8,004 nucleotides of DNA from an uncultured Planctomycetaceae bacterium (GCA_903898975.1 CAIUHT010000877.1:1-8004), one strand, 5' to 3'; positions 1 to 7,208 are shown, counted from the first letter of the stretch. Numbers and translations: made by a program. The notes: generated from the letters alone by a model not told the origin.

Positions 1-184
1 GCTTGCGCCGGTGTTTACCCCCGAAAGCCTGGGAGGCCACTTTGAAATCGATCGCCGTGAGAAGGTGGGAACACTAGACCCAACTGCAGCCTGGCACGAG
101 TTGCCACGCCACGCCCCTCGCTGGCCACACCACAGGGGTTGGCTGTCTCCGGTGACCGACCGCGCCTCTCCTCACTCGATAACC

Positions 185-213
185 GCCGGGTCGCGTCACT
201 TTCGCCCCCGGGC
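185..213 (-). terminator. Weak candidate terminator hairpin after the GNAT gene
   Basis: This hairpin begins 16 nt past the GNAT stop codon. On the minus strand GCCCGGG pairs with CCCGGC, giving six GC-rich pairs with one bulged C and a 16-nt loop. No run of T follows, so it is not a classical intrinsic terminator. Its position at the end of a co-directional gene run is the main support. The rest of 1-228 shows no supported gene: reading frames open at the left edge are too short to judge, and no tRNA-like fold was seen. Confidence 0.22.
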
Positions 214-228
214 TGCCTTGGAGCTGGG

Positions 229-735
229 CTACTCTCCTACCGGCGACTCTGGCACCGGCTTTTCGGGGACCGTCTTCTCTGCCGCCGGCTTCTCGGTCCG
301 GTCGCCGATCCAGCACGAGTCGTGCTGCCGCAGGCCCACGTGCGGGTAGTAACTGCGCGCCTGCGGGGCCGCCAGCAACACCAGCATCGTCTCCCGGCCT
401 GCCAGTTCATGCGTTCGCCGCAAGAGCTCCCGGCCAATCCCCTGTCGCTGCACCGCCACATCGACCGCCAGGTCAGACAGATACGTGCAGTAACAGTAGT
501 CGGTCAGGGCCCGCGCCACTCCCACCAGCACCCCGTCCCGACGCGCCGTCACCACCAGGTCGGCCTGCGCCAACATCTTCGCTATCCGCCCCCGGTCGGC
601 CACCGGCCTTCGCTCTGCCAGCGTCGACCGCCGCAAGACGTCGATGAATTCCTCCACCGGCAACCCGCGCTCCACGCCGTACTCAATCGTGCCCTCCGCC
701 ACGGGTTCTTCCCCCTTCGCTGCGTGATCATTCAT
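229..735 (-). CDS. GNAT family N-acetyltransferase
   Basis: 168-residue cytoplasmic protein predicted to move an acetyl group from acetyl-CoA to an amine; the substrate cannot be told from sequence. The acetyl-CoA pyrophosphate-binding motif A is seen as VDVAVQRQGIGRELL (residues 91-105), with the Q-x-x-G-x-G signature at Q96, G99 and G101. Ahead of it is the usual strand (DLVVTARRDGVLVGVARAL, 59-77). The C-terminal part of the fold has RSYYPHVGL (127-135), matching the Y-x-x-x-G-F/L element of the family. A tail of about 22 residues rich in Pro, Glu, Lys and Val (VPEKPVPE) follows the domain and is probably disordered. I chose ATG 735 because it has GGAG 8 nt upstream (744-747) and the family fold begins soon after; a longer open frame upstream to 1125 lies antiparallel-free inside the neighbour's coding DNA and reads as low-complexity shadow. 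The ATG overlaps the TGA of the upstream propeller/LRR gene as ATGA, so translation is probably coupled. Confidence 0.9.
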   Translation of the reverse strand: MNDHAAKGEEPVAEGTIEYGVERGLPVEEFIDVLRRSTLAERRPVADRGRIAKMLAQADLVVTARRDGVLVGVARALTDYCYCTYLSDLAVDVAVQRQGIGRELLRRTHELAGRETMLVLLAAPQARSYYPHVGLRQHDSCWIGDRTEKPAAEKTVPEKPVPESPVGE

Positions 736-3323
736 CGTCGAATCTCCAGGTTCGGAGCCTCCTGGTTCAGTTGCTGCAACCCCTCTGCAGTCACCCGCGT
801 CCGGGCCAACCGCACCCAGCGCAGGTTGGGCAGGCGGGCCAGCCCGGGGAGTTCGGCGTCGGTCAGCCTGGCCCCCGTCAGGTCGAGGTGTTGCAGCTTC
901 TCGAACCTCGCCAGCGTGGGGACTGCCGCCGGAGTCAACAGTGGCCCCGCGAACCCTTCGGAGTAGGGGAGGTCCAGCCGCCGCAGGTCCCGCAAGGGAA
1001 CCAGCGTCTCCAGCCCCGCGTCGGTAAGTGCCACCAGCCCGAGCTTCAGCTCCCGCAATTGGGTCAGTCGCGCAAGCTCGGGCATGCCTCGGTCGGTCAC
1101 CCGGGTCCCGGTCAGATCGAGCCACTCCAGCTGCGTCAGTCGGGCCAACGCTGGCAGCCCGGCATCGGTCAGCGACTGTTTCTCGAACGCCGTTTTTCGC
1201 AGGCTCAGCCCCCGCAGTTTGCGAAACTGCGCCAGCACCTCGGTCGTCTCATCGGTCACGCCGTCGCACCCCTCCAGGTCAAGGGCGACCAGCTCGGGCA
1301 GGTCCGACAACCGGGCCAGCCCGTCCCCCGACACTCCCGTCCCCGCCAGTCCCAGCAGCCGCAGCCCGCGCCCGCGTGCCACCGCCGCCAGCCCCGCCTC
1401 ATCCAGGTTCCCGCAGAGTTGCAGATCGAGCCCCACCAGGTTGGGCAGCGACACCAGCTGCGCGAGCAATACGGGCGTTACCCCCTGGCCCTGCAGATCG
1501 AGAATCAGTGGCCCGCGCACCGCCTGCAAAGCCTGCCACGCCCTCTCGGTGAGGCTCCCCGAGGGGGTTTGTTGGGTCTCCCTCAGACGGCACACCAGCG
1601 GGGGCTCGGCGTCGGTCGGGGCCTGGGCCAGTTCCAGCCAGCGGTCCTCCGCAGACTGGGTGGCCCCATCCTCAGGCACCAGGCGCGCCAACCGTCGCAC
1701 CTGCCACCCCGCCTCACGCAGCGCAGCGACCACGGCATCAGGTGGTGTCGCGGTGTCGTTGCCGGGCTGGGGTCTGGTCCGGGGGCTGGTCCGGGGGCTG
1801 GTCTGCGTTCCCACCGGTTGGCTCGATTCTTCGCGGAGATCGTGGGCGAAGAGGGTCTCTTGCTCGCGGAGATACAACGTTCCCCCAGCCACCACGGGAT
1901 GCGCCCAACTGTCTTCCCCCGCGCCGGGAATCTGCAGTGTGCCGTCGATTTGAAACCCGACCGGTGTCGGCGTCAGCAGGGCGACCAGCCCGGTCTGGTA
2001 GCGGAAGCAGAGTTGCTGGCCAACCGCAATCACCGCCGCCGAGCCAGTCGACGGGCCCCGCTTCTTCCACAGCACCCTCCCCGTCGGCAGATCGAGGCAC
2101 GTGGGGAGACCATTGTTGCTCCCGTGGCCGCCAAAGATCTGGTTCCCCAGCCGGACCACTCCCCCGTGATGATTCTGAAAGACCCCGCCCGCCAGGGTGT
2201 AGACCTCGGTGGCCCGCACGCCGGGCCGCCCCGGTTCGGCCTCGGGGTCGGGGGTCAGGCGCAGCAGCACGCTCCCGGCGTTGTAGCCATTCGCCGCAAA
2301 GACCCAGTCTCCGTGAACCACCGGAGTCGGAATATTCGCGGTCCCGTTGCAGATGGCGTTGTAAGACCAGAGCAGGCGCCCGTCGTCGGCGGCGACCCCC
2401 ACCAACCCGCGCCCGTGGAGCTGCACAAACTGTCGGACGCCTCCCCCAAGGCTGGGAACGCACGAGGCAAACGCCGCCCCGTCGCGGCCCGCCGGTCCCA
2501 CGGCGGGAAACCGCGTTTGCCACACCACGGCACCGGTGAACTTGTCGAGCGCGACCAGTTCGGCGTCGGGGCCACCCGGGGTGCAGATCAGGCGGTCACC
2601 GTCGACGAGGGGCGATTCACCATACCCCCGGCCCGACATCAGCCGCCCGCCAAAGTCGCTCATCAGGTCGCGGCGCCAGCGAGTCTCGCCGGTCGCGGTG
2701 TCGAGGCAGGCGAGTTGTCCATCGGGCCCCAGGGCAAACAGCCGCGCGCCATCGGCGGTCGGTGTGGAACAGGGATTCCGCGAGGTCGCGCCCAAGGGGG
2801 TTTGCCACAGCAGTTCGCCGGTCCCCGCCTGGCAGGCCGAGACCACCACCTGCCCGGCTTTCGCCCCCAGGGTGAAGACCCGTCCGCTCTGCACCACGAC
2901 GCTGCTGTACCCCGTCCCCAGCCCCTCCAGCTTCCACGCGAGAGGCGGCCCGCCATCGGGCCAGGTGGTCAGCAGTCCCGCCTCATGCGCGACAGCATCC
3001 CGCCGCGGCCCCCGCCACTGCGGCCAGTCTTCCGCACGACCGGCCGTGCCTTGGGCCAGCATGGCGAACAGGAATACCGCCAGCCAGAGAGTCGAGGGCG
3101 ACCTCAACCTGTCGGGGCGAAGCAGCCGCATCATGCCCCGCGACGGTTGGTGCGCAATGCGGTTCTCCGCCATTCCGCGGACGGTCGCCGGGCGGTTCAT
3201 CTTCGTGGCGGGTACGTCTGCTGAGGAGGCGATTGGTGTCGGCACCCACCACGTGGAGGAAGAACGACTCTCGGCTCGCGCATTCCGGCCGGGCGTGTTG
3301 GGCAGCAGGACGGACTTGGGCAT
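732..3323 (-). CDS. Exported PQQ-like beta-propeller and leucine-rich-repeat protein
   Basis: 863 residues from this start; function unknown, but probably a non-enzymatic binding or scaffold protein outside the cytoplasmic membrane. A signal peptide is seen late, at about 66-97: basic stretch, hydrophobic core LWLAVFLFAMLA (79-90), likely cleavage after GRA (97). The mature part opens with DWPQWRGP (99-106), followed by about eight blades of the BamB/PQQ-like type to ~495, with recurring TGELLW, TGETRW, TGAVVW and TGRVLW turns. A Thr/Ser/Pro/Arg linker (506-528) and an unrecognised stretch (529-602) lead into leucine-rich repeats of ~24 residues (603-863), for example LTDAGLPALARLTQLEWLDL. 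ATG 3323 has a strong AGGAG 5 nt upstream, but leaves 65 residues before the signal peptide. In-frame ATGs at 3200, 3173, 3134 and 3131 would give a normal leader but have poor ribosome binding sites. The domain call is firm and the start is not. No PQQ-binding or dehydrogenase catalytic residues were established. Confidence 0.9.
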   Translation of the reverse strand: MPKSVLLPNTPGRNARAESRSSSTWWVPTPIASSADVPATKMNRPATVRGMAENRIAHQPSRGMMRLLRPDRLRSPSTLWLAVFLFAMLAQGTAGRAEDWPQWRGPRRDAVAHEAGLLTTWPDGGPPLAWKLEGLGTGYSSVVVQSGRVFTLGAKAGQVVVSACQAGTGELLWQTPLGATSRNPCSTPTADGARLFALGPDGQLACLDTATGETRWRRDLMSDFGGRLMSGRGYGESPLVDGDRLICTPGGPDAELVALDKFTGAVVWQTRFPAVGPAGRDGAAFASCVPSLGGGVRQFVQLHGRGLVGVAADDGRLLWSYNAICNGTANIPTPVVHGDWVFAANGYNAGSVLLRLTPDPEAEPGRPGVRATEVYTLAGGVFQNHHGGVVRLGNQIFGGHGSNNGLPTCLDLPTGRVLWKKRGPSTGSAAVIAVGQQLCFRYQTGLVALLTPTPVGFQIDGTLQIPGAGEDSWAHPVVAGGTLYLREQETLFAHDLREESSQPVGTQTSPRTSPRTRPQPGNDTATPPDAVVAALREAGWQVRRLARLVPEDGATQSAEDRWLELAQAPTDAEPPLVCRLRETQQTPSGSLTERAWQALQAVRGPLILDLQGQGVTPVLLAQLVSLPNLVGLDLQLCGNLDEAGLAAVARGRGLRLLGLAGTGVSGDGLARLSDLPELVALDLEGCDGVTDETTEVLAQFRKLRGLSLRKTAFEKQSLTDAGLPALARLTQLEWLDLTGTRVTDRGMPELARLTQLRELKLGLVALTDAGLETLVPLRDLRRLDLPYSEGFAGPLLTPAAVPTLARFEKLQHLDLTGARLTDAELPGLARLPNLRWVRLARTRVTAEGLQQLNQEAPNLEIRR
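1774..1803. repeat. 12-bp tandem repeat in the propeller-LRR linker
   Basis: The unit CTGGTCCGGGGG occurs at 1774-1785 and 1786-1797 without mismatch, followed by a half unit CTGGTC (1798-1803). Being a multiple of three, it keeps the minus-strand frame and encodes a repeated Thr-Ser-Pro-Arg in the linker between the beta-propeller and the C-terminal half of the protein. Unit number could vary by slippage without breaking the gene. Confidence 0.9.
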
Positions 3324-3465
3324 CGGATCTCCTGCGGCGAACAGCCTTCGCCTGGTTCACTGCCACCACACTCGCGCGACGCGCCTGCGGGTCCATCAGA
3401 CCCCAACCCCGCGTCTCGGAAAACCCCTCAGACCGAACTCCAGCTATCCCGTCAGGCCGGTGAGG

Positions 3466-3499
3466 CGGGAACTGAACTCCCCGAGACTGCGGCCCGCAG
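3466..3499 (-). terminator. Weak candidate terminator: two small hairpins after mutY
   Basis: Two hairpins lie 30-63 nt past the mutY stop. The first, at 3487-3499, is CTGCG/CGCAG with a 3-nt loop. The second, at 3466-3483 on the minus strand, is CGGGGA/TTCCCG with a 6-nt loop and one G-T pair. Neither has a T-tract. They may end mutY transcription or be chance structure in GC-rich DNA. The rest of the 205-nt gap to the propeller/LRR gene (3324-3528) shows no convincing promoter hexamers, only the AGGAG ribosome binding site at 3329-3333. Confidence 0.2.
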
Positions 3500-3528
3500 C
3501 TTGGCCTCGTTCAAGCTTCGCACTCCCG

Positions 3529-4662
3529 CTACTCCGCGAACAGCCGGCGTTGAGTGGTTGTTCCCTCCGCGACCAATAGCCGGGCCAGCTTGCGGCCCGA
3601 CTGTGGCAACGGGACCCCGGCCAGCTGGTCCAGCGACACCCACTGGAATGGACGCGTCCCCTCGTGGGGTTCGCCCGACTGCCATTGTGCGGCATGACAA
3701 TGCAGCGTGATGTGATACCGCGTGACGCCGTGGGTGAGCGTGTGGAACGGGTCCCCCACGGTGGCCCGCACCCCGAACCGCTGCTGCAGATGCTCGGACA
3801 GGCTGCCAGTGACTTCCTCTGCGGGAAACCGCAGAAAGTTCCACAGCCCCGCCCAGCGTTCGTCTACACCGTGCTGCATCAGCAACACCTGCCCACGTCG
3901 CCGCACCACAACCGCCCGCTCCACCACCCGCGTCAGTTCCGGCCGGCGGGCTGGGGGAGGAATCTCGTGCTGCAGTCCCGTCGCGGCGGCCCGGCAATGA
4001 GACAGCAGCGGGCACCGCTGGCAACCGGGCTCGCGGGGAGTGCAGACGGTCGCCCCCAGTTCCATCAGCGCCTGGTTGATCTCGCTGGGCTCGCTGGCGG
4101 GGGGAAGCCGACCGGCGAACTCCCACAGCAACCGCTGCCCGACCGCCGAACGCGGATCGACCCGGGTCCCCAGCAGTCGGCAATACAGCCGCAGCGTGTT
4201 CGCCTCGACAATCGGCGCGGGCCGATTGAACGCGAACGAGACAATCGCGCCGGCGGTGTACCGGCCAATCCCGGGCAACGCCTGCAACTCCTCGACCGCC
4301 TGGGGAAACTCCCCGGCGTGCTGTTCGACCACCACCTGGGCCGCGCGGCGGAGATTGCGGGCGCGACTGTAATAGCCCAGCCCTTCCCACAGTTGCAGCA
4401 CGTCCGACTCAGAGGCGGCGGCGAGCGCGGCGACCGTGGGAAACCGTGTCAGAAACCGTTCGTAGTAGGGAATCACCGCCGCCACGGTGGTCTGTTGCAG
4501 CATGATCTCGCTGATCCAGACCCGGTAGGCGTCGTGGCTCTCCCGCCAGGGCAAAGGGCGGGCCGCCTCGCGGTACCAGGCCCGCAACCGCCGCCGCAAT
4601 GTCGCCAGCTCGCGCGCCGACCAGCCCGCCAGCGCGTCTTCCTCCGCCCGTTGCGCCGCCAC
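3529..4662 (-). CDS. mutY: A/G-specific adenine DNA glycosylase MutY
   Basis: 377-residue cytoplasmic base-excision repair enzyme that removes adenine mispaired with 8-oxoguanine, limiting G:C to T:A mutation. The helix-hairpin-helix glycosylase domain has RPLPWR (35-40), catalytic Glu52 in SEIMLQQT (Glu37 of E. coli), the hairpin LPGIGRYTAG (129-138) with Tyr135 at the place of the catalytic Tyr of the Geobacillus enzyme, and INQALMELGATVC. Four cysteines C207-x6-C214-x2-C217-x5-C223 match the [4Fe-4S] ligands exactly. The C-terminal Nudix-like domain (~247-370), which recognises 8-oxoguanine, has WAGLWNFLRFP; the usual FSH loop appears as LTH (309-311). Odd point: the catalytic Asp of the VDGNV motif is Glu153 here (VEANT), with the Asn kept as Asn155. 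Length is normal. The start is GTG, 4 nt past the TAG of the upstream gene, without a clear ribosome binding site, so translation is probably coupled. No better in-frame start precedes the domain. Confidence 0.96.
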   Translation of the reverse strand: MAAQRAEEDALAGWSARELATLRRRLRAWYREAARPLPWRESHDAYRVWISEIMLQQTTVAAVIPYYERFLTRFPTVAALAAASESDVLQLWEGLGYYSRARNLRRAAQVVVEQHAGEFPQAVEELQALPGIGRYTAGAIVSFAFNRPAPIVEANTLRLYCRLLGTRVDPRSAVGQRLLWEFAGRLPPASEPSEINQALMELGATVCTPREPGCQRCPLLSHCRAAATGLQHEIPPPARRPELTRVVERAVVVRRRGQVLLMQHGVDERWAGLWNFLRFPAEEVTGSLSEHLQQRFGVRATVGDPFHTLTHGVTRYHITLHCHAAQWQSGEPHEGTRPFQWVSLDQLAGVPLPQSGRKLARLLVAEGTTTQRRLFAE

Positions 4663-4666
4663 GGGG

Positions 4667-7066
4667 CTACTCGACTTTCGCCGACAGCTTCACCGGCTGG
4701 CTGGGAGCCTGCCGGTCGATCTTCACCGGCAGCTTCCAGGCCCGCGAGGCAATCTTGCACAGGCCCCCCTCGCCCCCCCGGCAATACCCGAAGCTGACCG
4801 TCAGTTGCAGTTCTCCCGCGTTGGCCGCCGCCTCGAGAGGAATGGTGAGCGCGATCACCCCCTCTTTCGCCGAGTCGACTTCATGGCGGGCTCCCGCGAT
4901 TTCGTCGCTCACCAGCGGGCCCCCGGTCTGCTTCACCCGGAAACTGGGGGTCAGCTCGGGATTGAGCTTGTACCCTTCGGGCAACTCGACCGTCAGTTCC
5001 ACCCGCAGCTTGCCGGGGGGAACGGTCTGCGTGTCGAGTTCCATCGCCTTCACTTCCACCGCCACAGGTTTGGCCTCCACTCGGGCAGGCGGAGCCAGGC
5101 CGGCAATTGGCAGCTCGGTGGCTTCGCGGGTTTCCAGGTCGACTTTCAGAACGCGGTGATGATTCGTGTCGGCGATGAACAGCGTGTTGTTCGCCACCGC
5201 CACCCCCGCAGGTTCGCCCAGCGACGTCGGCAACCCCTCCCCCTGCGGCAGCCTGAGCGACAGGGTGGTCACCGCACCCGTCTGCGGATCAAGCTGGCGA
5301 ATCTTGTGATTGTAACTGTCGGCCACCAGCAGCGTCCCCGCATGCCAGGCAATGCCCAGCGGATGCTGAAAGCGGGCTTCGTCCCCCACACCGTCGCGGT
5401 CGCCAAACGCGAACAGGCTTTGGCCCCGCGCCAGGTCCGACGTCCCGGCCAGGGTGCTGACTCGGCCTTCATCATTTAGCGGCACCCGGCGGATCGACGA
5501 GCCCTCGCTGTCGACCACAAACAGCGACTCGCCATCACTCGCCAGGCCCGACGGTTGGGCGAACGCCGAGATCCGCTGCAGATCCTGCGGGTCGACCTCT
5601 TCAATCCCTTCCACCGCCATCCGCAGGGCGCCGTTGGTCACATCTTCGCGACCCGAGCCGGCGTAGGGCTGAACCGTCTGCTTCTCGAGATCGTACGTCC
5701 AGATCTGGTGCGGGCCCGCCATGGCGATGAACAGCTTCCCCGCATGGGGCCACAGATCCCAGGGACTGTTCAGCGCCAGCGACAGCCCCGGACCGCCACG
5801 GTACCGCTCGTGCCCCTGCGTGCCGGTCCCCGCCAGCGTCGTTACCTGCTTCGCCTTCAGGTCGACCTCGCGGAGCAGGTGGTTTTCGGTGTCGGCGACA
5901 TACAGCTTCTCGCCCACGAGTGCCATCCCCTGGGGATGGTCAAAGCTCGCCTCGGCGTACCCGCCGTCCGACTTGCCCATCTGTCCGCTGCCGATCACCT
6001 CCTGCAGTTTGCCGTCGAGCCCGGCGATCACAATCCGGTTGTGGTTGCTGTCGGAAATAAACAGCCGCTGTGACGGGGCGTCGGCCAGCAGCTTCCCCGG
6101 AAACCGCAACGGGGTCGCGGGGACCCGGTTCCGCTCGAGCGAGAAATCGACCGGGGTCTCGTCGAGCGTCCCCTTCGCCCGGTGGTAGGTCACCAGTTTC
6201 TCGACCACTGCGTCGAGCAGTTCCCGCTGCCCCTCACCCGAGACGTAGCCGCAGTAGTTCCCTTCGGGATCAATCAGCACCAGTGTCGGCCAACTGTTGA
6301 CTCCAAACTTGCGCCAGATGGTCATCTCGGCGTCATTGACGACGGGATGCTCGATCTCGTAACGCACAATGGCCCGCCGGATGTTCTCGCTTTCCTTCTC
6401 GTTGTCGAACTTCGCCGAGTGGACCCCCACCACCACCAGTTCCTTGGGGTATTTCCGCTCAAGGAACTTAAGGTCGGGCAGGATGTGCATGCAGTTGATG
6501 CAGCAGAAGGTCCAGAAGTCGAGCAGCACGACCTTGCCGCGGAGATCCTTGAGCGTGATGGGCCCCCCACAGTTGAGCCACCCGGCTCCCCCCTCCAGAT
6601 CGGGGGCCTTGAACCGCTTGGGGAACGGATTCTCGGGCGCTCCCGGGGGGTCACCTTCCTCTTTGTCTTTCGCCGGTTTGTCGGCCCCCTCTTTCTCATC
6701 CCCGTCTTTGTCATCCGGCTTTTCGGCGGCGGGCTGGGCAGCATCCTTCGCTTTATCCGTTGCTTTCGGAGCTCCCTGTTTGTCGCCTGCCTGCTCGGGT
6801 GCAGCGGGGGTGTCGTCCTCGGGGCCGCAGACGGTGGGGGGCGCAGGAGGCGTGCCAGGTTCCGCGGTGTGAGCGACTGGGTTGCGGGCGACTGCGGCAG
6901 TCGAGGCAGTCGAGGAACGGCCCGACGCCTCGTGGGCTTGCACGGGCGGGCTCGCGATGAGGACCAGGCAGGCGACCGCCAGCGCCCCGACGAACCGAGG
7001 GGCCCGCAGGGGGTGGAACAGCCCCAGGGGCCGGGCATTCAGACAGACGGGGACGGGCACGGACAT
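4667..7066 (-). CDS. Exported NHLRC2-like thioredoxin and NHL-propeller protein
   Basis: 799 residues. The order of parts matches animal NHLRC2: thioredoxin-like domain, six-bladed NHL propeller, C-terminal beta domain. Here a signal peptide precedes them (core FVGALAVACLVLIA, likely cleavage after VQA, residue 44), so it acts outside the cytoplasmic membrane. Residues 45-150 are a low-complexity linker rich in Lys, Asp, Glu, Pro and Ala. The thioredoxin domain (~153-295) has GKVVLLDFWTFCCINCMH with the CxxC pair Cys189/Cys192, and the cis-proline region SWPT (Pro260). NHL blades are seen at about 334-350, 386-412, 444-470, 514-540, 577-602 and 627-652, with SNHNRI, TENHLL, SYNHKI and TNHHRV turns. 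The last ~140 residues form a beta-rich domain with Cys762 and Cys770. Role is inferred to be extracytoplasmic thiol redox or protein interaction; the substrate is unknown. ATG 7066 was chosen over GTG 7096 because AGGAG lies 9 nt upstream (7076-7080) and the signal peptide fits. It leads the pair with mutY. Confidence 0.92.
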   Translation of the reverse strand: MSVPVPVCLNARPLGLFHPLRAPRFVGALAVACLVLIASPPVQAHEASGRSSTASTAAVARNPVAHTAEPGTPPAPPTVCGPEDDTPAAPEQAGDKQGAPKATDKAKDAAQPAAEKPDDKDGDEKEGADKPAKDKEEGDPPGAPENPFPKRFKAPDLEGGAGWLNCGGPITLKDLRGKVVLLDFWTFCCINCMHILPDLKFLERKYPKELVVVGVHSAKFDNEKESENIRRAIVRYEIEHPVVNDAEMTIWRKFGVNSWPTLVLIDPEGNYCGYVSGEGQRELLDAVVEKLVTYHRAKGTLDETPVDFSLERNRVPATPLRFPGKLLADAPSQRLFISDSNHNRIVIAGLDGKLQEVIGSGQMGKSDGGYAEASFDHPQGMALVGEKLYVADTENHLLREVDLKAKQVTTLAGTGTQGHERYRGGPGLSLALNSPWDLWPHAGKLFIAMAGPHQIWTYDLEKQTVQPYAGSGREDVTNGALRMAVEGIEEVDPQDLQRISAFAQPSGLASDGESLFVVDSEGSSIRRVPLNDEGRVSTLAGTSDLARGQSLFAFGDRDGVGDEARFQHPLGIAWHAGTLLVADSYNHKIRQLDPQTGAVTTLSLRLPQGEGLPTSLGEPAGVAVANNTLFIADTNHHRVLKVDLETREATELPIAGLAPPARVEAKPVAVEVKAMELDTQTVPPGKLRVELTVELPEGYKLNPELTPSFRVKQTGGPLVSDEIAGARHEVDSAKEGVIALTIPLEAAANAGELQLTVSFGYCRGGEGGLCKIASRAWKLPVKIDRQAPSQPVKLSAKVE

Positions 7067-7166
7067 GCGACGGAACTCCTGCGGTGCGGGAACCACCCGG
7101 GACGCTCCCCGTCCTGGGTCAACGCACGGGCGAAGATATCAGACACCACGCAGGGTCGAAAGGGGG

Positions 7167-7208
7167 GGCGTTGATGTGCGCACCGGCAGTGCGCGATCGA
7201 TCAACGCC
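7167..7208. promoter_or_regulatory. Nested inverted repeat, possible operator or RNA hairpin
   Basis: GGCGTTGAT (7167-7175) and ATCAACGCC (7200-7208) are a perfect 9-bp inverted repeat. Inside it GCGCAC (7178-7183) and GTGCGC (7189-7194) form a second perfect 6-bp stem around the loop CGGCA. The element lies about 100 nt upstream of the thioredoxin/NHL start, between divergent genes where a terminator is not expected. It could be a regulator-binding dyad or a folded leader of the minus-strand message. Structure is seen directly; any role is inferred. Confidence 0.4.

Noticed and set aside
2..349. Plus-strand frame open from the left edge
   Set aside because: It runs 120 nt into the GNAT gene on the opposite strand and its translation shows no recognisable pattern. 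Another plus frame closing at 77 has only 24 codons, too few to call a gene end.
771..3224. Plus-strand open frame of 817 codons opposite the propeller/LRR gene
   Set aside because: Translation is rich in Gln, Arg, Pro and His without fold-like pattern. High GC at third codon positions of the real gene suppresses stops on the opposite strand, and the minus-strand product has clear domains.
3664..4797. Plus-strand open frame of 377 codons opposite mutY
   Set aside because: The minus-strand frame has all MutY motifs; the plus frame is a composition shadow.
7114..7160. Minus-strand promoter TTCGAC, 16 nt, TATCTT for the thioredoxin/NHL gene
   Set aside because: The -35 matches only two of six consensus bases; too weak to list as a feature.
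6182..7174. Plus-strand open frame opposite the 5' half of the thioredoxin/NHL gene, with a hydrophobic segment
   Set aside because: The hydrophobic run is the antisense of the Lys/Asp/Glu linker codons; the minus frame has a signal peptide and the CCINC motif.
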